A stretch of 64,000 bases of DNA from an uncultured Oscillospiraceae bacterium (GCA_934655875.1 CAKUHB010000001.1:1-64000), one strand, 5' to 3'; positions 9,562 through 19,227 are shown, counted from the first letter of the stretch. Numbers and translations are program-made. The notes: a model not told the origin generated them from the letters alone.

Positions 9562-9648
9562 TGCGCTTTTCTGTTTATCTTTTGCCGCGCCGCAGCCCCG
9601 TGCTGCGGTGCGGATAGAACAGCTCTGCATTCATACCGAACGGGCAGT

Positions 9649-10107
9649 TCAGACGAGAACCTTTGCGATCAGCTTCTGCACATGGGCAGTGGCGCCGGCA
9701 TCCATGGCGGGCGCGTGTGCATCCTCCGGAAACAGGATCGCGACAGAGCCGGGCCGCATGGACAGAGCCGAATAGCCGCTGTCCAGTCTGGCCTGCAGAA
9801 TATCGGCAGCCGTGTCAAATTCACGGACGACGGTTTGCAGCGTATCGACCGGCTGGACGCCGATGATCTCGGTTCCGGAAAGAAGCAGCATGATATCGAT
9901 ATAGCGCCGGTGCGCCTCCATAAGGCTCATCGCCGCGGGCCGGGTATCATATTCTGCGGCGTTGATGAAGATTGCGTCGCCGTCGACCTCGTGCCGGCCC
10001 GGCGCAAACGGCGCAGCGGCAAGCGCTCTCAGCGCGCGGAACGCCTCCGGAAAGCGAGGGTTCAGCGGGCTGTATCGTTCGAGAGTTTCCAAAGTTGTAC
10101 AGATCAT
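9649..10107 (-). CDS. YhcH/YjgK/YiaL family protein
   Basis: 152 residues, with GRHEVDGDAIFINAAEYDT and EAHRRYIDI, the metal-binding cupin motif of the YhcH/YiaL/EbgC family. Members occur in sialic acid operons, where an anomerase role for N-acetylneuraminate has been proposed, and in other sugar clusters. The divergent operon carries N-acetylneuraminate lyase, which supports the sialic acid reading. The start at 10107 has AAGGAG 7 bases upstream; a longer frame to 10209 lacks such a site. Confidence 0.8.
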   Translation of the reverse strand: MICTTLETLERYSPLNPRFPEAFRALRALAAAPFAPGRHEVDGDAIFINAAEYDTRPAAMSLMEAHRRYIDIMLLLSGTEIIGVQPVDTLQTVVREFDTAADILQARLDSGYSALSMRPGSVAILFPEDAHAPAMDAGATAHVQKLIAKVLV

Positions 10108-10159
10108 ACACAGGCTCCTTTTTCTGCCGGATGCTCCGGCGTACATGATTGACAGCACC

Positions 10160-10188
10160 AATATATCGGCCCGGGCAGCAGAATGCAA
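10160..10188 (-). promoter_or_regulatory. Candidate promoter for the YhcH-family gene
   Basis: Minus-strand TTGCAT (10183-10188), 17 bp, TATATT (10160-10165), about 50 bp upstream of the start codon. Confidence 0.5.
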
Positions 10189-10318
10189 TACAAAAACGGA
10201 CTGTGGCATTTATTATAAACCGGCGTATGGCAGGCCGCGTGTTGCAAAAAACTGATTCTGCGGAAGAAAAAGTGTTGAATATTATAAAAGAAAGCGCAAG
10301 GAGTCTAAGCGGGCTCGG

Positions 10319-10347
10319 TTGTACCGGATAGGGCTTCGTGCTATAAT
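10319..10347 (+). promoter_or_regulatory. sigma-A promoter for the MFS-lyase operon
   Basis: TTGTAC (10319-10324), 17 bp, TATAAT (10342-10347), about 60 bp ahead of the MFS start codon. Confidence 0.7.
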
Positions 10348-10407
10348 TTGAAATAAGCTGCACGGCTGTCCGGCCGGCAGAACCAAGAGCCTTCTGGAGG
10401 AAACCGT

Positions 10408-11715
10408 ATGCGCAGATCAGCAGGGCGGCTATACTATTTTGTGATCGCTGCCGGCGCCTTTTTTACGGTAGCTGTCATCATCGGCCTGACAAATAATCTC
10501 TACACGCTCTATGTCATCCCGGTCACACGGGATCTGGGGATCTCCCGCGGCGTGTTCTCTCTGGCGCTGACCGTGCGGTATATCACAAGCGCGTTCTGCA
10601 ATCTTTTTATGGGGCGGCTCTACCAGAAATACGGCTACCGCCGCCCGACGGCGCTGCTGGTCGCACTGGTTGCGCTGTCGTTTGTGGGCTATTCACTGGC
10701 GCAGAATATGCTGCCGTATCTTCTCGGCGCGCTGATCTACGGCATCGGCGAATACTTTATCAGCACCGCGGCTCTCTCCCGGCTCATTGCCACGTGGTTT
10801 TACAGCCACCAGGGCGTCGTGACCGGCATCGTTATGGCGGCCAGCGGCGTCGGCGGCTCCATTCTGAGTCTGGTGCTCTCATCGATCATGGAGACGTCCA
10901 GCTGGCGGGACGCGCAGCTGTTCTCCGCGGGTCTGCTGGCGATCGTTGCCGTGATGATCTTCTTCGTGATGCGCGACCGTCCGGAGGAGGTCGGTCTCAC
11001 GCCGTATCATTCGCCGGAAAAGCCCGTGCAGAGAACGCGTCACCGCAGGCTGACCACGCCATGGGACGGCGTGTGCATGCACGAGCTGACCAGAAAGCCG
11101 TATTTCTATCTGACCATGGCCGGCATGATGCTGGCGACGATCGCTTCAAACGGAGTATACTGTATTGTCGTACCGCACCTGCAGGACGTCGGATTTTCGG
11201 CTTCGTTTGCCGCCAGAATGTTGAGCCTGATGCTCATTATGATGGCCGTGGACAAGATCCTGCTTGGGATAATCACCGACCGCTTCGGCGCGCACTGCTC
11301 CGTGCTGGCGTGCATCTGCTTCTGCTTTCTGGGGATCGTGATGCTGCTGAATATCCATAGCCAGTGGCAGGCGGTGGCGGCAGCGGTGCTGCTGTCCATG
11401 TCGGTGTGCCTGAACGGCTTTATTCAGCCGCTTCTGGCGCAGGAGCTGTTTGGCCGCCGGGCCTACAGCACCACGCTCGGCATTATGCTGGCGATGCTAT
11501 CTATCGGGGGGCTGCTGTCCTCTCCGCTTGTAAATTTCAGCTTTGATCTGACCGGCTCCTACCGGCAGATCTTATATGTTCTGGCAGGCGTTACGGTGCT
11601 CGATGCAATTTTGCTGCTGCCGGCCTTCTATGAAGAGGGCCGTTTCCGCAGGAAGGTTGAATCCGCGGCCAGCGCGCCCGCCGCAGCCACTGTTTCTGAC
11701 ACGGAAGGAGAATGA
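10408..11715 (+). CDS. MFS transporter
   Basis: 435 residues with 12 predicted membrane segments in two halves and a cytoplasmic loop of charged residues around 190-225. The MFS loop motif after TM2 reads GRLYQKYGYRRP. Overall style is like monocarboxylate/oxalate-formate type carriers. It is first in a run with N-acetylneuraminate lyase (3 bp gap), an M20 hydrolase and YesL, so it may carry a sialic-acid-related acid; that is inference. GGAGG lies upstream of the ATG. Confidence 0.8.
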   Translation: MRRSAGRLYYFVIAAGAFFTVAVIIGLTNNLYTLYVIPVTRDLGISRGVFSLALTVRYITSAFCNLFMGRLYQKYGYRRPTALLVALVALSFVGYSLAQNMLPYLLGALIYGIGEYFISTAALSRLIATWFYSHQGVVTGIVMAASGVGGSILSLVLSSIMETSSWRDAQLFSAGLLAIVAVMIFFVMRDRPEEVGLTPYHSPEKPVQRTRHRRLTTPWDGVCMHELTRKPYFYLTMAGMMLATIASNGVYCIVVPHLQDVGFSASFAARMLSLMLIMMAVDKILLGIITDRFGAHCSVLACICFCFLGIVMLLNIHSQWQAVAAAVLLSMSVCLNGFIQPLLAQELFGRRAYSTTLGIMLAMLSIGGLLSSPLVNFSFDLTGSYRQILYVLAGVTVLDAILLLPAFYEEGRFRRKVESAASAPAAATVSDTEGE

Positions 11716-11718
11716 TCC

Positions 11719-12621
11719 ATGGAAAACAACAATGTCAAATTTACCGGCGTCATGTCTGCGCTCGTTTCCTGCATCGATGAAAACGAAAACGTAAAAGAGG
11801 ACAGCATGCGCCGTCTGATGAACTGGCATCTGAAGGAAGGCTTTTCCGGCTTCTATCTGACCGGAGGCACCGGCGAGGGGCCTGTTCTGCAAAAAAGCAC
11901 GCGCATGAAGATCGCAGAGATCGCCAAGGACGAAGCCGGCAGCCGCTGCAAGCTGATCGCACACGTGGGCGCGATCGATCTGAAAACGGCAACAGAGCTG
12001 GCAAAGCACGCCGGGCAGATCGGACTGGACGCGATCTCCTCCGTGCCGCCGTTTTTCTTTGGCTACGGAGAAGCGCAGATTGCTGATTATTACAAGGCGC
12101 TGTCGGACGCGTCCGGGCTGCCGGTTCTCATGTATGCATCTCCGCTGGCCGGCGTGAATATCACGTGGGACATGGTCGACCGCTTCATGGACATTCCCGG
12201 TATGATCGGCCTGAAGTGGACGAGCCACGATTACTTTACGATGCACCGCATCAAGAGCCTGCGCGGCGGCAACATCAATGTGATCAACGGGCCGGATGAG
12301 CTGCTGCTGTGCGGCCTGACGATGGGCGCGGACGGCGGCATCGGCGCGACCTACAATGTCATGCCCAAGCTGTTCACAAGGATCTATAACGCCTATCAGG
12401 CCGGCGATCTGGAGACGGCGCGGCAGGCGCAGTTCCAGGTCAACAGGCTCATCGAGGTGCTTGCACAGTTTGGCGTGGTCTGCGGCATCAAGGACATGCT
12501 CTGCATGATCGGCTATGACTGCGGCTATCAGGTCTACCCGCAGAAGCGCTTCACCGACGATGAGCGGGAAGCCTTCCACAAGGCGCTCAGGCAGATTCAC
12601 TATGAGGAGGAGTATCTGTAA
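11719..12621 (+). CDS. nanA: N-acetylneuraminate lyase
   Basis: 300 residues, DapA/NanA TIM-barrel family. Substrate loop TGGTGEG at 48-54, catalytic Tyr139 (VLMYASPLAGVN), Schiff-base Lys166 (IGLKWTSHDY) and GADGGIGATYNVM at about 203-215. The last motif is characteristic of N-acetylneuraminate lyases rather than dihydrodipicolinate synthases. It would cleave sialic acid to N-acetylmannosamine and pyruvate. NanE and NanK are not in this window. GGAAGGAG precedes the start. Confidence 0.85.
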   Translation: MENNNVKFTGVMSALVSCIDENENVKEDSMRRLMNWHLKEGFSGFYLTGGTGEGPVLQKSTRMKIAEIAKDEAGSRCKLIAHVGAIDLKTATELAKHAGQIGLDAISSVPPFFFGYGEAQIADYYKALSDASGLPVLMYASPLAGVNITWDMVDRFMDIPGMIGLKWTSHDYFTMHRIKSLRGGNINVINGPDELLLCGLTMGADGGIGATYNVMPKLFTRIYNAYQAGDLETARQAQFQVNRLIEVLAQFGVVCGIKDMLCMIGYDCGYQVYPQKRFTDDEREAFHKALRQIHYEEEYL

Positions 12622-12642
12622 TCCGGATCGGGGGAACATTTT

Positions 12643-13929
12643 ATGCAGACGAAGTTGACATCTTTGGAGCAGCGCGCGCTTGCACAGCTTGAGGGAAAAA
12701 GGGACGCGCTGTTTTCACTGCTGCAAACGCTGGTTCGCTTTGACACGCAGAATTTCGGCAGCGGCGGCAACGAAGCGCCGTGCGCGGAGTTTATCCGGCA
12801 GCTCTATGAAAAGCAGGGGCTGGAGACGACGCTCTACTGCCCGGACAGCGTGCCCGGCGTTGTGCAAAGCCCCCTTTACTGGCCCGGACAGCACACGGAT
12901 ACACGCCCGAATGTCACGGGCATCCGCTGGGGCGCTGACCGCGCAGAGCGCGTCATGCTGGCGGCGCATATCGATACCATGCCGGCCGGAGACCTTTCTC
13001 TGTGGAAATACGGGCCGTTTGAGCCCGTGATGGAGGATGGCCGCCTGATCGGTCTTGGCAGCTGCGACGACAAGTTTGGCATTGCCGGCGCGTTTATCGC
13101 GCTGCAGACGCTCGACGAGTTGGGGATCCGCCTGAGGAAAACGGTCGTCTTAAATTCCTACTGCGATGAGGAATTTGGCGGCGGCAACGGCGCTGTGGCG
13201 GCCGCCATGCAGTGCCCGTGCCAGACGCTCGTGAACCTTGACGGCGGCAGCTACGAGATGTGGGCGACAGCGCTCGGCGGCGGCTGCTATCAGCTGCGGC
13301 TGCATCGGCAGGCAACCAGCGACGACTGCATGCATGTCTACCGCGTGCTTGCAGAAGCCATGCGGGAGCTGGAGCAGTTCGGCGCACGCCGCCGCGCCGA
13401 ACTGCATGCCAACCGCTATTACAGCGGCACGGTCATTGCGGATTCTGCGTTCCGCATCGGCAGCGTCGGATGCACGGGCGAGAGCCATCAGGACGCACAG
13501 GTGAGCTTCGTCGTCTACACCGACCGCACACAGCAGCAGATCGACGCAGAACTGGCGGCGATCGTTCAGCGGCTGCATCCGATGATGGAGCAGGCCGACG
13601 TCGTCACCGACGGCTTTATCCACACCAGCCGCTTCTTCCGCTACAGCGAGGTGGACGAGCAGGCGGAAGCGTTCCGGACGCTGCACGCGTGTGCCGAGAC
13701 GGCCTGCGGCCACCCAGTTCGCGTCGCCGGCTCCTGTCTGACGGATCTGTCCGCCTTTGTCGGCGCAAATCCGTCCGCTTGCAGCTTCAATTTTGGCGTC
13801 CTGCGTGATTTTTCGCTTCCCGGCGGCGCGCATCAGCCCAATGAATTTGTCGACTGCGAAGAATTTTATCACTTTACGCAGACGCTGCTCTTGTTTTTGA
13901 TCCGCTACTGCGGCATAATGGAAGCATAA
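12643..13929 (+). CDS. M20-family metallohydrolase
   Basis: 428 residues. Zinc-site residues are all present: His109 and Asp111 in AAHIDTMPAGD, bridging Asp142 in SCDDKFG, Glu176/177 in DEEFGG, Asp200 in NLDGG and a late His in GGAHQPNEF. The family removes N-acyl groups or cleaves dipeptides (ArgE/DapE/CPG2-like). Position after the lyase suggests it deacylates or trims a product of the same pathway, but the substrate is not evident. Confidence 0.8.
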   Translation: MQTKLTSLEQRALAQLEGKRDALFSLLQTLVRFDTQNFGSGGNEAPCAEFIRQLYEKQGLETTLYCPDSVPGVVQSPLYWPGQHTDTRPNVTGIRWGADRAERVMLAAHIDTMPAGDLSLWKYGPFEPVMEDGRLIGLGSCDDKFGIAGAFIALQTLDELGIRLRKTVVLNSYCDEEFGGGNGAVAAAMQCPCQTLVNLDGGSYEMWATALGGGCYQLRLHRQATSDDCMHVYRVLAEAMRELEQFGARRRAELHANRYYSGTVIADSAFRIGSVGCTGESHQDAQVSFVVYTDRTQQQIDAELAAIVQRLHPMMEQADVVTDGFIHTSRFFRYSEVDEQAEAFRTLHACAETACGHPVRVAGSCLTDLSAFVGANPSACSFNFGVLRDFSLPGGAHQPNEFVDCEEFYHFTQTLLLFLIRYCGIMEA

Positions 13930-13942
13930 CGATTACGAAAGG

Positions 13943-13978
13943 CCCCTGACGGCGGCAGTCTACTGTCGCTGTCAGGGG
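13943..13978 (+). other. Intergenic hairpin between M20 and yesL genes
   Basis: 16-base arms (13943-13958 and 13963-13978) pair at 14 positions around a 4-base loop, just ahead of the AGGAGG of the next gene. No T-run follows, so it may stabilise or process the mRNA rather than terminate it. Confidence 0.5.
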
Positions 13979-14004
13979 TGCATGGATATCAGGAGGACTT
14001 TCTC

Positions 14005-14688
14005 ATGCAATGGAACAACAGACGCTTCCAGTCTCCGGCTGAGGATGCGGAGCCGGTCAGAAATACCCCCGGCGCAAAGCTTTGGTATCTCTTAACAACG
14101 CATGTGCCGCGGCTGCTGCTGGCAAATCTGCTCTGCACGCTGTTCTGCATTCCGGTCATCACGATCCCGGCTGCCCTGTGCGCGCTGCAAGCGGTCGTTT
14201 TACAGTATTACCGGGTCGGCTATGGCAGCAGCGTGTTCCAGACGTTCTGGAAGGAGTTTAAGTCGGCCTTCCTGCCCAAAACGCTGTTTACGTTCCTGCT
14301 GCTGGCGCTGCCGGTCGGCGGGTGGTTTCTTGGCAGCCTGATCGCGGTCTGGGCCAGCTACGCGCTTGCCGGCGTTCTGGCCGTTCTGGCACTGAGCACG
14401 CTGGCGTGGCTTTACCCGCAGCTGGCACTTTTGCAGCTGCGTCCGGCCGAAGCGCTGCGCAATGCGCTGCTGCTGACCGCCATTGAATCCTGGCGAAATC
14501 TGCTTCTGCTGCTCATTGAGCTGGTGACGACAGCGGTCATCGTGGTCCTCTGGCCGCTGAGCCTGCTGTTCCTGCTTGTTTTTCTGCCGGTTCTGCCTGT
14601 CGTCCTGCTGACAGCTGTTACAATGCCGGTACTGGAGCAGCGGCTGATCGAGCAGGCGCAGCCGGACGGGAATCCGGCAGACGAATAA
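14005..14688 (+). CDS. YesL/DUF624 family membrane protein
   Basis: 227 residues with about five hydrophobic segments (LLLANLLCTLFCIPVITIP onward). DUF624 proteins accompany family-1 sugar ABC transporters in Firmicutes; their role is unknown, and here a sugar importer lies on the facing strand. The start at 14005 is chosen because AGGAGG (13991-13996) sits 8 bases upstream; the frame is open back to 13978 but lacks a better site. Confidence 0.75.
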   Translation: MQWNNRRFQSPAEDAEPVRNTPGAKLWYLLTTHVPRLLLANLLCTLFCIPVITIPAALCALQAVVLQYYRVGYGSSVFQTFWKEFKSAFLPKTLFTFLLLALPVGGWFLGSLIAVWASYALAGVLAVLALSTLAWLYPQLALLQLRPAEALRNALLLTAIESWRNLLLLLIELVTTAVIVVLWPLSLLFLLVFLPVLPVVLLTAVTMPVLEQRLIEQAQPDGNPADE

Positions 14689-14695
14689 AAATATG

Positions 14696-14724
14696 GCGCA
14701 GAGCACTTTGCAGGTGCTCTGCGC
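14696..14724. terminator. Bidirectional terminator between convergent genes
   Basis: Perfect 10-bp arms (14696-14705, 14715-14724) with a T-rich tract after it on the + strand and an A-rich tract (read as T on the minus strand) before it. Confidence 0.75.
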
Positions 14725-14735
14725 TGTTTGTTTGC

Positions 14736-15857
14736 TTATTCTTGCAGGGTCGTGACATCGATGGTGCGGATGCCGTCCGGTGCGCTGATATAGTAGCAGA
14801 CCAGGATCCGGCCGTCCGCAAGCTCAATGGCGTTCGGATAGCCGAGATCGCCGTTGGGCGCGTCGTCGCGGAGGATGAGCTCCTCTGCCTGACTGATGTC
14901 CGTCAGCTCTGCGTTGCAGACACGCGCGCGGATCCCGAACGGCGCACGGCGATAGCCGTAGGTCAGCAGGACCTTGCCGCTCTTCAGCCGCAGCGGATGG
15001 AAGGGACTCGAACCCCAGCAGTTCTGGATCTCCTGCACGGGGCCGAAGGTTTTGCCGTCGTCCTCGGATGCGGAGATATGCAGGTTCAGATACGTCTGCT
15101 CAAAGTCAACACCGGGCAGCGTATAATCGCTCTGCGTCCGATACAGGCCGATGATGCGGCCAGATTCCGTGCGGTAAATATTTGCTTCAAGATAATGCTT
15201 CCGGCACGTGGGATCGAACGCCATCGTGGAATAGAACTGCCAGCTCTCTCCGCGGTCGGTGGATCGGACCAGTCCGGCTCTGGACAGCTCGCCCGGATTG
15301 AGCGCGCCGTAGAACGGCATCAGGAGACTTCCGTCCGGCATTTCAATGATGTTGCCGCGCACGCCGCCGGCCTTCGGCACGCCGTCCATCCACAGGTGCG
15401 GCATGTGCCGCCAGGTTTTTCCGTTATCGTCCGAGATGCTGTAGCTCGCGCCGTCCGGATAGCAGTCATACTTGCCGTGGACGTTTTTTCTGCCGTATTT
15501 TGCAAACATGTCCGGGTCGAAGACCTTTGCCCCTTCGCCTGCCGGGACAAGCGCCCAGCGGAAATAGGTGACAATGATGCGGCCATCGCGCAGGACATTG
15601 ACGCAGGGATCCTGATCGCTCATTTCATCGTCGATGATGACGTGCAGCGTCTTGCCGAACGTCGCTCCTCCATCGGGCGAGACAACGAAAACGTCCTTCG
15701 CAGTCGGGTCGATGTGCGTGGTGTAGCCATATTCCTTCTGCCGCTCGCGCGCATGCCGGAACGCGCAGATGACCGTACCGTCAGACAGACGGGCAAGGTT
15801 TGGGAACGCAACGTATTGCTCGTCGCGGTAGATCGTCTCATGACCAAGAATTTTCAT
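14736..15857 (-). CDS. BNR-repeat sialidase-like glycosidase, intracellular
   Basis: 373 residues, no signal peptide. Four Asp-box motifs mark a six-bladed propeller: SPDGGATF (60-67), SDDNGKTW (142-149), STDRGESW (199-206) and SEDDGKTF (264-271). The classical sialidase FRIP motif is not obvious near the N-terminus (YVAFPNLARLSDG instead), so catalysis on sialic acid is likely by context but not proven. It is the last gene of the NagB-like/importer operon, 6 bp after the permease, implying it works on an imported oligosaccharide or conjugate. Confidence 0.75.
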   Translation of the reverse strand: MKILGHETIYRDEQYVAFPNLARLSDGTVICAFRHARERQKEYGYTTHIDPTAKDVFVVSPDGGATFGKTLHVIIDDEMSDQDPCVNVLRDGRIIVTYFRWALVPAGEGAKVFDPDMFAKYGRKNVHGKYDCYPDGASYSISDDNGKTWRHMPHLWMDGVPKAGGVRGNIIEMPDGSLLMPFYGALNPGELSRAGLVRSTDRGESWQFYSTMAFDPTCRKHYLEANIYRTESGRIIGLYRTQSDYTLPGVDFEQTYLNLHISASEDDGKTFGPVQEIQNCWGSSPFHPLRLKSGKVLLTYGYRRAPFGIRARVCNAELTDISQAEELILRDDAPNGDLGYPNAIELADGRILVCYYISAPDGIRTIDVTTLQE

Positions 15858-15863
15858 AGGAGC

Positions 15864-16712
15864 TCATCCTTTCACTGCGGAGCCGACCAGCGACTTCACG
15901 AAGAATTTCTGGCACGAAATGAACGCAATCATGATCGGCAGCAGCATAATAACATTTGCCGCCATGATCGCGGGATAGTTCTGCATCTGATCGTCAGAGA
16001 ATACCTTGACGGCCAGCGGCAGCGTAAAGAGCTTCTTGTCCCAGAGGTACAGCAGCGGCTTTTCGTAGTCGTTCCAGGACCAGAGGAAGTACATGAACAG
16101 AAGCGTAGACACGCTGCCCTTCGTGTTGGGCAAGGCGATCGACCAGTAGATCCGGAAGTTGCTGGCGCCGTCCAGACGCGCGGACTCAATGAGCGAATCC
16201 GGGATGGACAAGAACGCCTGCCGCATCAAAAATACGCCGAAGGTACCGCCGAAGAAATATCCTAGCCACAGCGAGGCATGCGTATTGAGCAGCCCCAGCT
16301 TGGAGTAGATCATATACGTCGGCAGCATCGTTACCATGCCGGGCAGCATCGTCGTGATGAGCTTCAGCATAAACAGCTTGTCACGGCCATAGAACCTGAT
16401 CTTGGCATAGGCATAGCCGGCCATCGTGCAGGAGAAGAACGTGCCGACAAGGGCGATCGCGGAGACCTTGACGGAGTTGAAGAAGTAGGTAAAAAACGGG
16501 ATCGTTCCGGAGAACAGTGCCTGGTAGCCCTTGAGCGTCGGGTTCTTCGGGATCCATTCGATCGGGAAGGTAAAGACGCTGTTGATCCCCTTGAAGGACG
16601 TAGAGACCATCCAGACAAACGGAATGACCATCATAATGCCGAGCATCCACACCAGCAGAGTCGCAAGGATCCGCGGCAGATACGCAAGCAGAGTTTTCTT
16701 TTTCTTTCTCAT
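15864..16712 (-). CDS. Sugar ABC transporter permease, MalG type
   Basis: 282 residues, six membrane segments, with the EAA-loop consensus ESARLDGASNFRIYWSIALP that contacts the ATPase. It is the second permease of a family-1 (CUT1) importer. The start at 16712 has a run of Gs 8 bases upstream; the frame is open further upstream but that part overlaps the other permease in a different frame. No ATPase is encoded here, as is usual where one MsmK-like ATPase is shared. Confidence 0.9.
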   Translation of the reverse strand: MRKKKKTLLAYLPRILATLLVWMLGIMMVIPFVWMVSTSFKGINSVFTFPIEWIPKNPTLKGYQALFSGTIPFFTYFFNSVKVSAIALVGTFFSCTMAGYAYAKIRFYGRDKLFMLKLITTMLPGMVTMLPTYMIYSKLGLLNTHASLWLGYFFGGTFGVFLMRQAFLSIPDSLIESARLDGASNFRIYWSIALPNTKGSVSTLLFMYFLWSWNDYEKPLLYLWDKKLFTLPLAVKVFSDDQMQNYPAIMAANVIMLLPIMIAFISCQKFFVKSLVGSAVKG

Positions 16713-16726
16713 ATCCGATCCCCCCG

Positions 16727-17656
16727 TTATTCCGCGCTGAACTTGCTCTCTGTCCGCCAGCGGATCACGGTAAACACCATGACGATCGCGCACAGCAGCC
16801 ATGCAAGCGCACATGCATATCCGGTCCGATAGGTAATAAAGCCAGAGCGGTAGATATACAGACCCAGCGTATAGGTGCTGGTGCCGGGGCCGCCCTTGGT
16901 AATGATCTGTACGAAGCTCCACATCTGCAGGCTGCTGATGATGCCAAGCACGGTCAGAAGGAACGTGGTGGGGCGCAGCTGCGGGAGCGTAATGCTGAAG
17001 AATTTCCGGATCGGTCCCGCGCCGTCCATGTCCGCAGCTTCATAAAGCTCCTACGGGATCTGCTGCAGCGCGCTGCTGTACATCAGGATGCTGTAGCCGA
17101 TATCCTTCCAGAGAAGGACGAGCATGATGGCGGGCAGCGCCCAGGTGCTGCTGCTGAGCCATCCGGGAAGCGCAGCCTCTGAGATGCCAAGCAGCATAAG
17201 CAGCAGGTTGATCGGGCCCTTTGTCTTATGGAACAGAGCCTGCCAGACCGTCGCGACCGCGACGATATTCGTAACATACGGCAGGAAAAACAGCGCGCGT
17301 ACGCTGGCCCTGGCGTATACGGCTTTATTGATAACGCTTGCAAGGACTGCGGCAAGGAACAGCTCAACCGGCACGACAAGCAGCAGCTTTGCATTGTTGA
17401 TGAGACATGCGCGCAGATAGATGTCGCTGAACATGTCCTTGAAGTTTTTCAGCCCGACGAACTGCGCTGTCTCAAACCCCTTCAGAAGGTTCCAGTCCGT
17501 AAAGGCCATGCACAGGGAGAAGATGACGCCAAAGAGCGTAAATACCAGAAAGCCGATCAGATTCGGCGCGATCAGCAGGTAACCGCTGAGGTTTTCCGTA
17601 AATTTGGCGCTATGGATACGCGACTGCTTCTGTCTGCGCTTGGTGTTTGCTTGCAT
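16727..17656 (-). pseudogene. Sugar ABC transporter permease, MalF type, with in-frame amber stop
   Basis: A single reading frame of 309 codons codes for a complete MalF-type permease: six membrane segments, LQQIP-ELYEAADMDGAG as the EAA loop, and a normal C-terminus WRTESKFSAE. One TAG codon at 17051-17053 interrupts it exactly inside the EAA loop, where relatives carry a Lys, Glu or Gln codon. One base change from AAG, GAG or CAG would explain it. Upstream, GAGGG precedes the ATG at 17656. Without readthrough the importer should be non-functional. A sequencing error is possible. Confidence 0.85.
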
Positions 17657-17718
17657 AAGGATCCCTCGCTTCCCCTTGTATCCGGCCACCGGGCGTGGCC
17701 GCCGGAGTGATGAAATAA

Positions 17719-17744
17719 CCGGTGCGGCGGTTCCGCCGCACCGG
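17719..17744 (-). other. Hairpin after the solute-binding protein gene
   Basis: Perfect 12-bp GC-rich arms with a 2-base loop, between the binding-protein gene and the permeases. No T-run. Likely a 3' stabiliser or partial attenuator that keeps binding-protein mRNA in excess. Confidence 0.6.
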
Positions 17745-17778
17745 TGTCTGCGTGTTTATTCTGCGTAATACGGATGGA

Positions 17779-19227
17779 TCAGTTTGCGTTTGCGATTTCC
17801 GCCTCGCCCAGCTGCTGCATCATGTCGACCCAGTCGTTGAGCTCCATCTCGTCGTTGATGTACAGGGCATACTGCTCGGAGAACAGCGTGCGCATCAGAG
17901 AGTCGTAGGAAGCCATCGTCGGATCATAGCCGAAGCGTGCAATGTGGGACTCGAACGGCGTGGAAACAGCTGCGATCGCAACGTCTTCCGGATAGATGTC
18001 GGTGTGGACATTGCCATTGGTGTCGATATACGTCGTGAAGGACTTGGTGGCTGCGCTCATGTCGGCGCCGCTGTAGATGGGCATGTAGTTGCCGCATTCC
18101 TCGCTGCACTCATTGCAGATGAACTTTGCAAACTCATACGCCTCTGCCGGGTACTTGGCAGACTTCGGAACGTAGAACGCACCTGCGACGGTGTTGTAGG
18201 AAACTTCCTTGCCTGCATCGGTGGCATACGGGACATTGGTCACGCCAAGCTCAAAATCGAGGGGGCCTTCGCCCGGATCGTTGAACATGTAGTTCTGCAG
18301 CCAGACGAGCGTATACGGGCCGTCGATGATCATGGCAGTCTGGCCGCTGGCCAGTGCCTGACGACGGTTGAGGGACTCGGACATCATGGTAGCCAGCGTC
18401 GGAGCGATGTTGTCAACTGCGGACAGATCATGGCACCACTGCATGGCAGTCTTGAAGGTTTCATCGTCAAAGTTCGGAGCAACCGTGCCGTCGTCAATCG
18501 TCTTGACGGGCTTCCAGCCGGACAGCTCTGCTGCCAGATAGCAGATGGAATCCCACGTGTAGGGGAACACACAGCCATAAACGCCGTTTGCCGGGTCATT
18601 CAGGGCTTCTGCGGTCTTTTCAAACTCTTCAATGGACCAGGTCTCGGGGATGGTGATGCCGGCAGCGTCGGTCATGGTCTTGTTGTAGAAGACCTTGAAG
18701 GTGTTGCCTGCGAACGGAATGCCGTAGATCTGATCGTTGTAGGTCAGCATCGCCGTCGACAGCGTGCCATACATTGTCTCGTAGTCGTCACCGGCAGCGG
18801 TGATGTACTCGTCGAGGGGCAGAACGCCGCCGTTCATGACGCGCTTGTAGACATCGGAGTACGTCAGGTAGGTCAGGTCGACTTCTTCGCCGCCGCTGAC
18901 CATGGTGTCGAGGTTCGTCATGTAGCCTTCGTCGGCAGCGCTGCCCAGCTCGATGTACTCGATCTGGATTTCCGGATGAACGGCATTCCACTTTTCGATG
19001 ACGCGGTTGGCCTTTTCACCCTGGGACCAGCCTGCGCCGACCCATCTGAGCGTGACCGTCTCTGCGGAATCCGTGGATTCGGCAGAATCGTCTGCTGCAG
19101 CGGTGTCAGTATCCGGCTGCGTTGTGTCCGTCGTCGCGGTGGTGTCGGACGGGGTCTGCTTTGCTGCGCACGCGACCATGCTGATGAGCATAAGCGCTGC
19201 CAGAAGCAGGGCAAGAATTTTTTTCAT
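17779..19227 (-). CDS. Sugar ABC transporter substrate-binding lipoprotein
   Basis: 482 residues. Lys-rich signal peptide with lipobox SMVAC (Cys20), a Thr/Asp-rich linker to about residue 55, then a family-1 solute-binding fold (LRWVGAGWSQGEKANRVIEKWN, and IYGIPFAGNTFKVFYNK). It presents sugar to the two permeases that follow. AAGGAGG lies upstream. The cluster suggests sialic acid or an aminosugar oligosaccharide as ligand; the sequence does not prove it. Confidence 0.9.
   Translation of the reverse strand: MKKILALLLAALMLISMVACAAKQTPSDTTATTDTTQPDTDTAAADDSAESTDSAETVTLRWVGAGWSQGEKANRVIEKWNAVHPEIQIEYIELGSAADEGYMTNLDTMVSGGEEVDLTYLTYSDVYKRVMNGGVLPLDEYITAAGDDYETMYGTLSTAMLTYNDQIYGIPFAGNTFKVFYNKTMTDAAGITIPETWSIEEFEKTAEALNDPANGVYGCVFPYTWDSICYLAAELSGWKPVKTIDDGTVAPNFDDETFKTAMQWCHDLSAVDNIAPTLATMMSESLNRRQALASGQTAMIIDGPYTLVWLQNYMFNDPGEGPLDFELGVTNVPYATDAGKEVSYNTVAGAFYVPKSAKYPAEAYEFAKFICNECSEECGNYMPIYSGADMSAATKSFTTYIDTNGNVHTDIYPEDVAIAAVSTPFESHIARFGYDPTMASYDSLMRTLFSEQYALYINDEMELNDWVDMMQQLGEAEIANAN

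Noticed and set aside
13943..13978. Hairpin before yesL considered as a riboswitch or terminator
   Set aside because: Too small for a riboswitch and no T-run; kept only as an intergenic hairpin.
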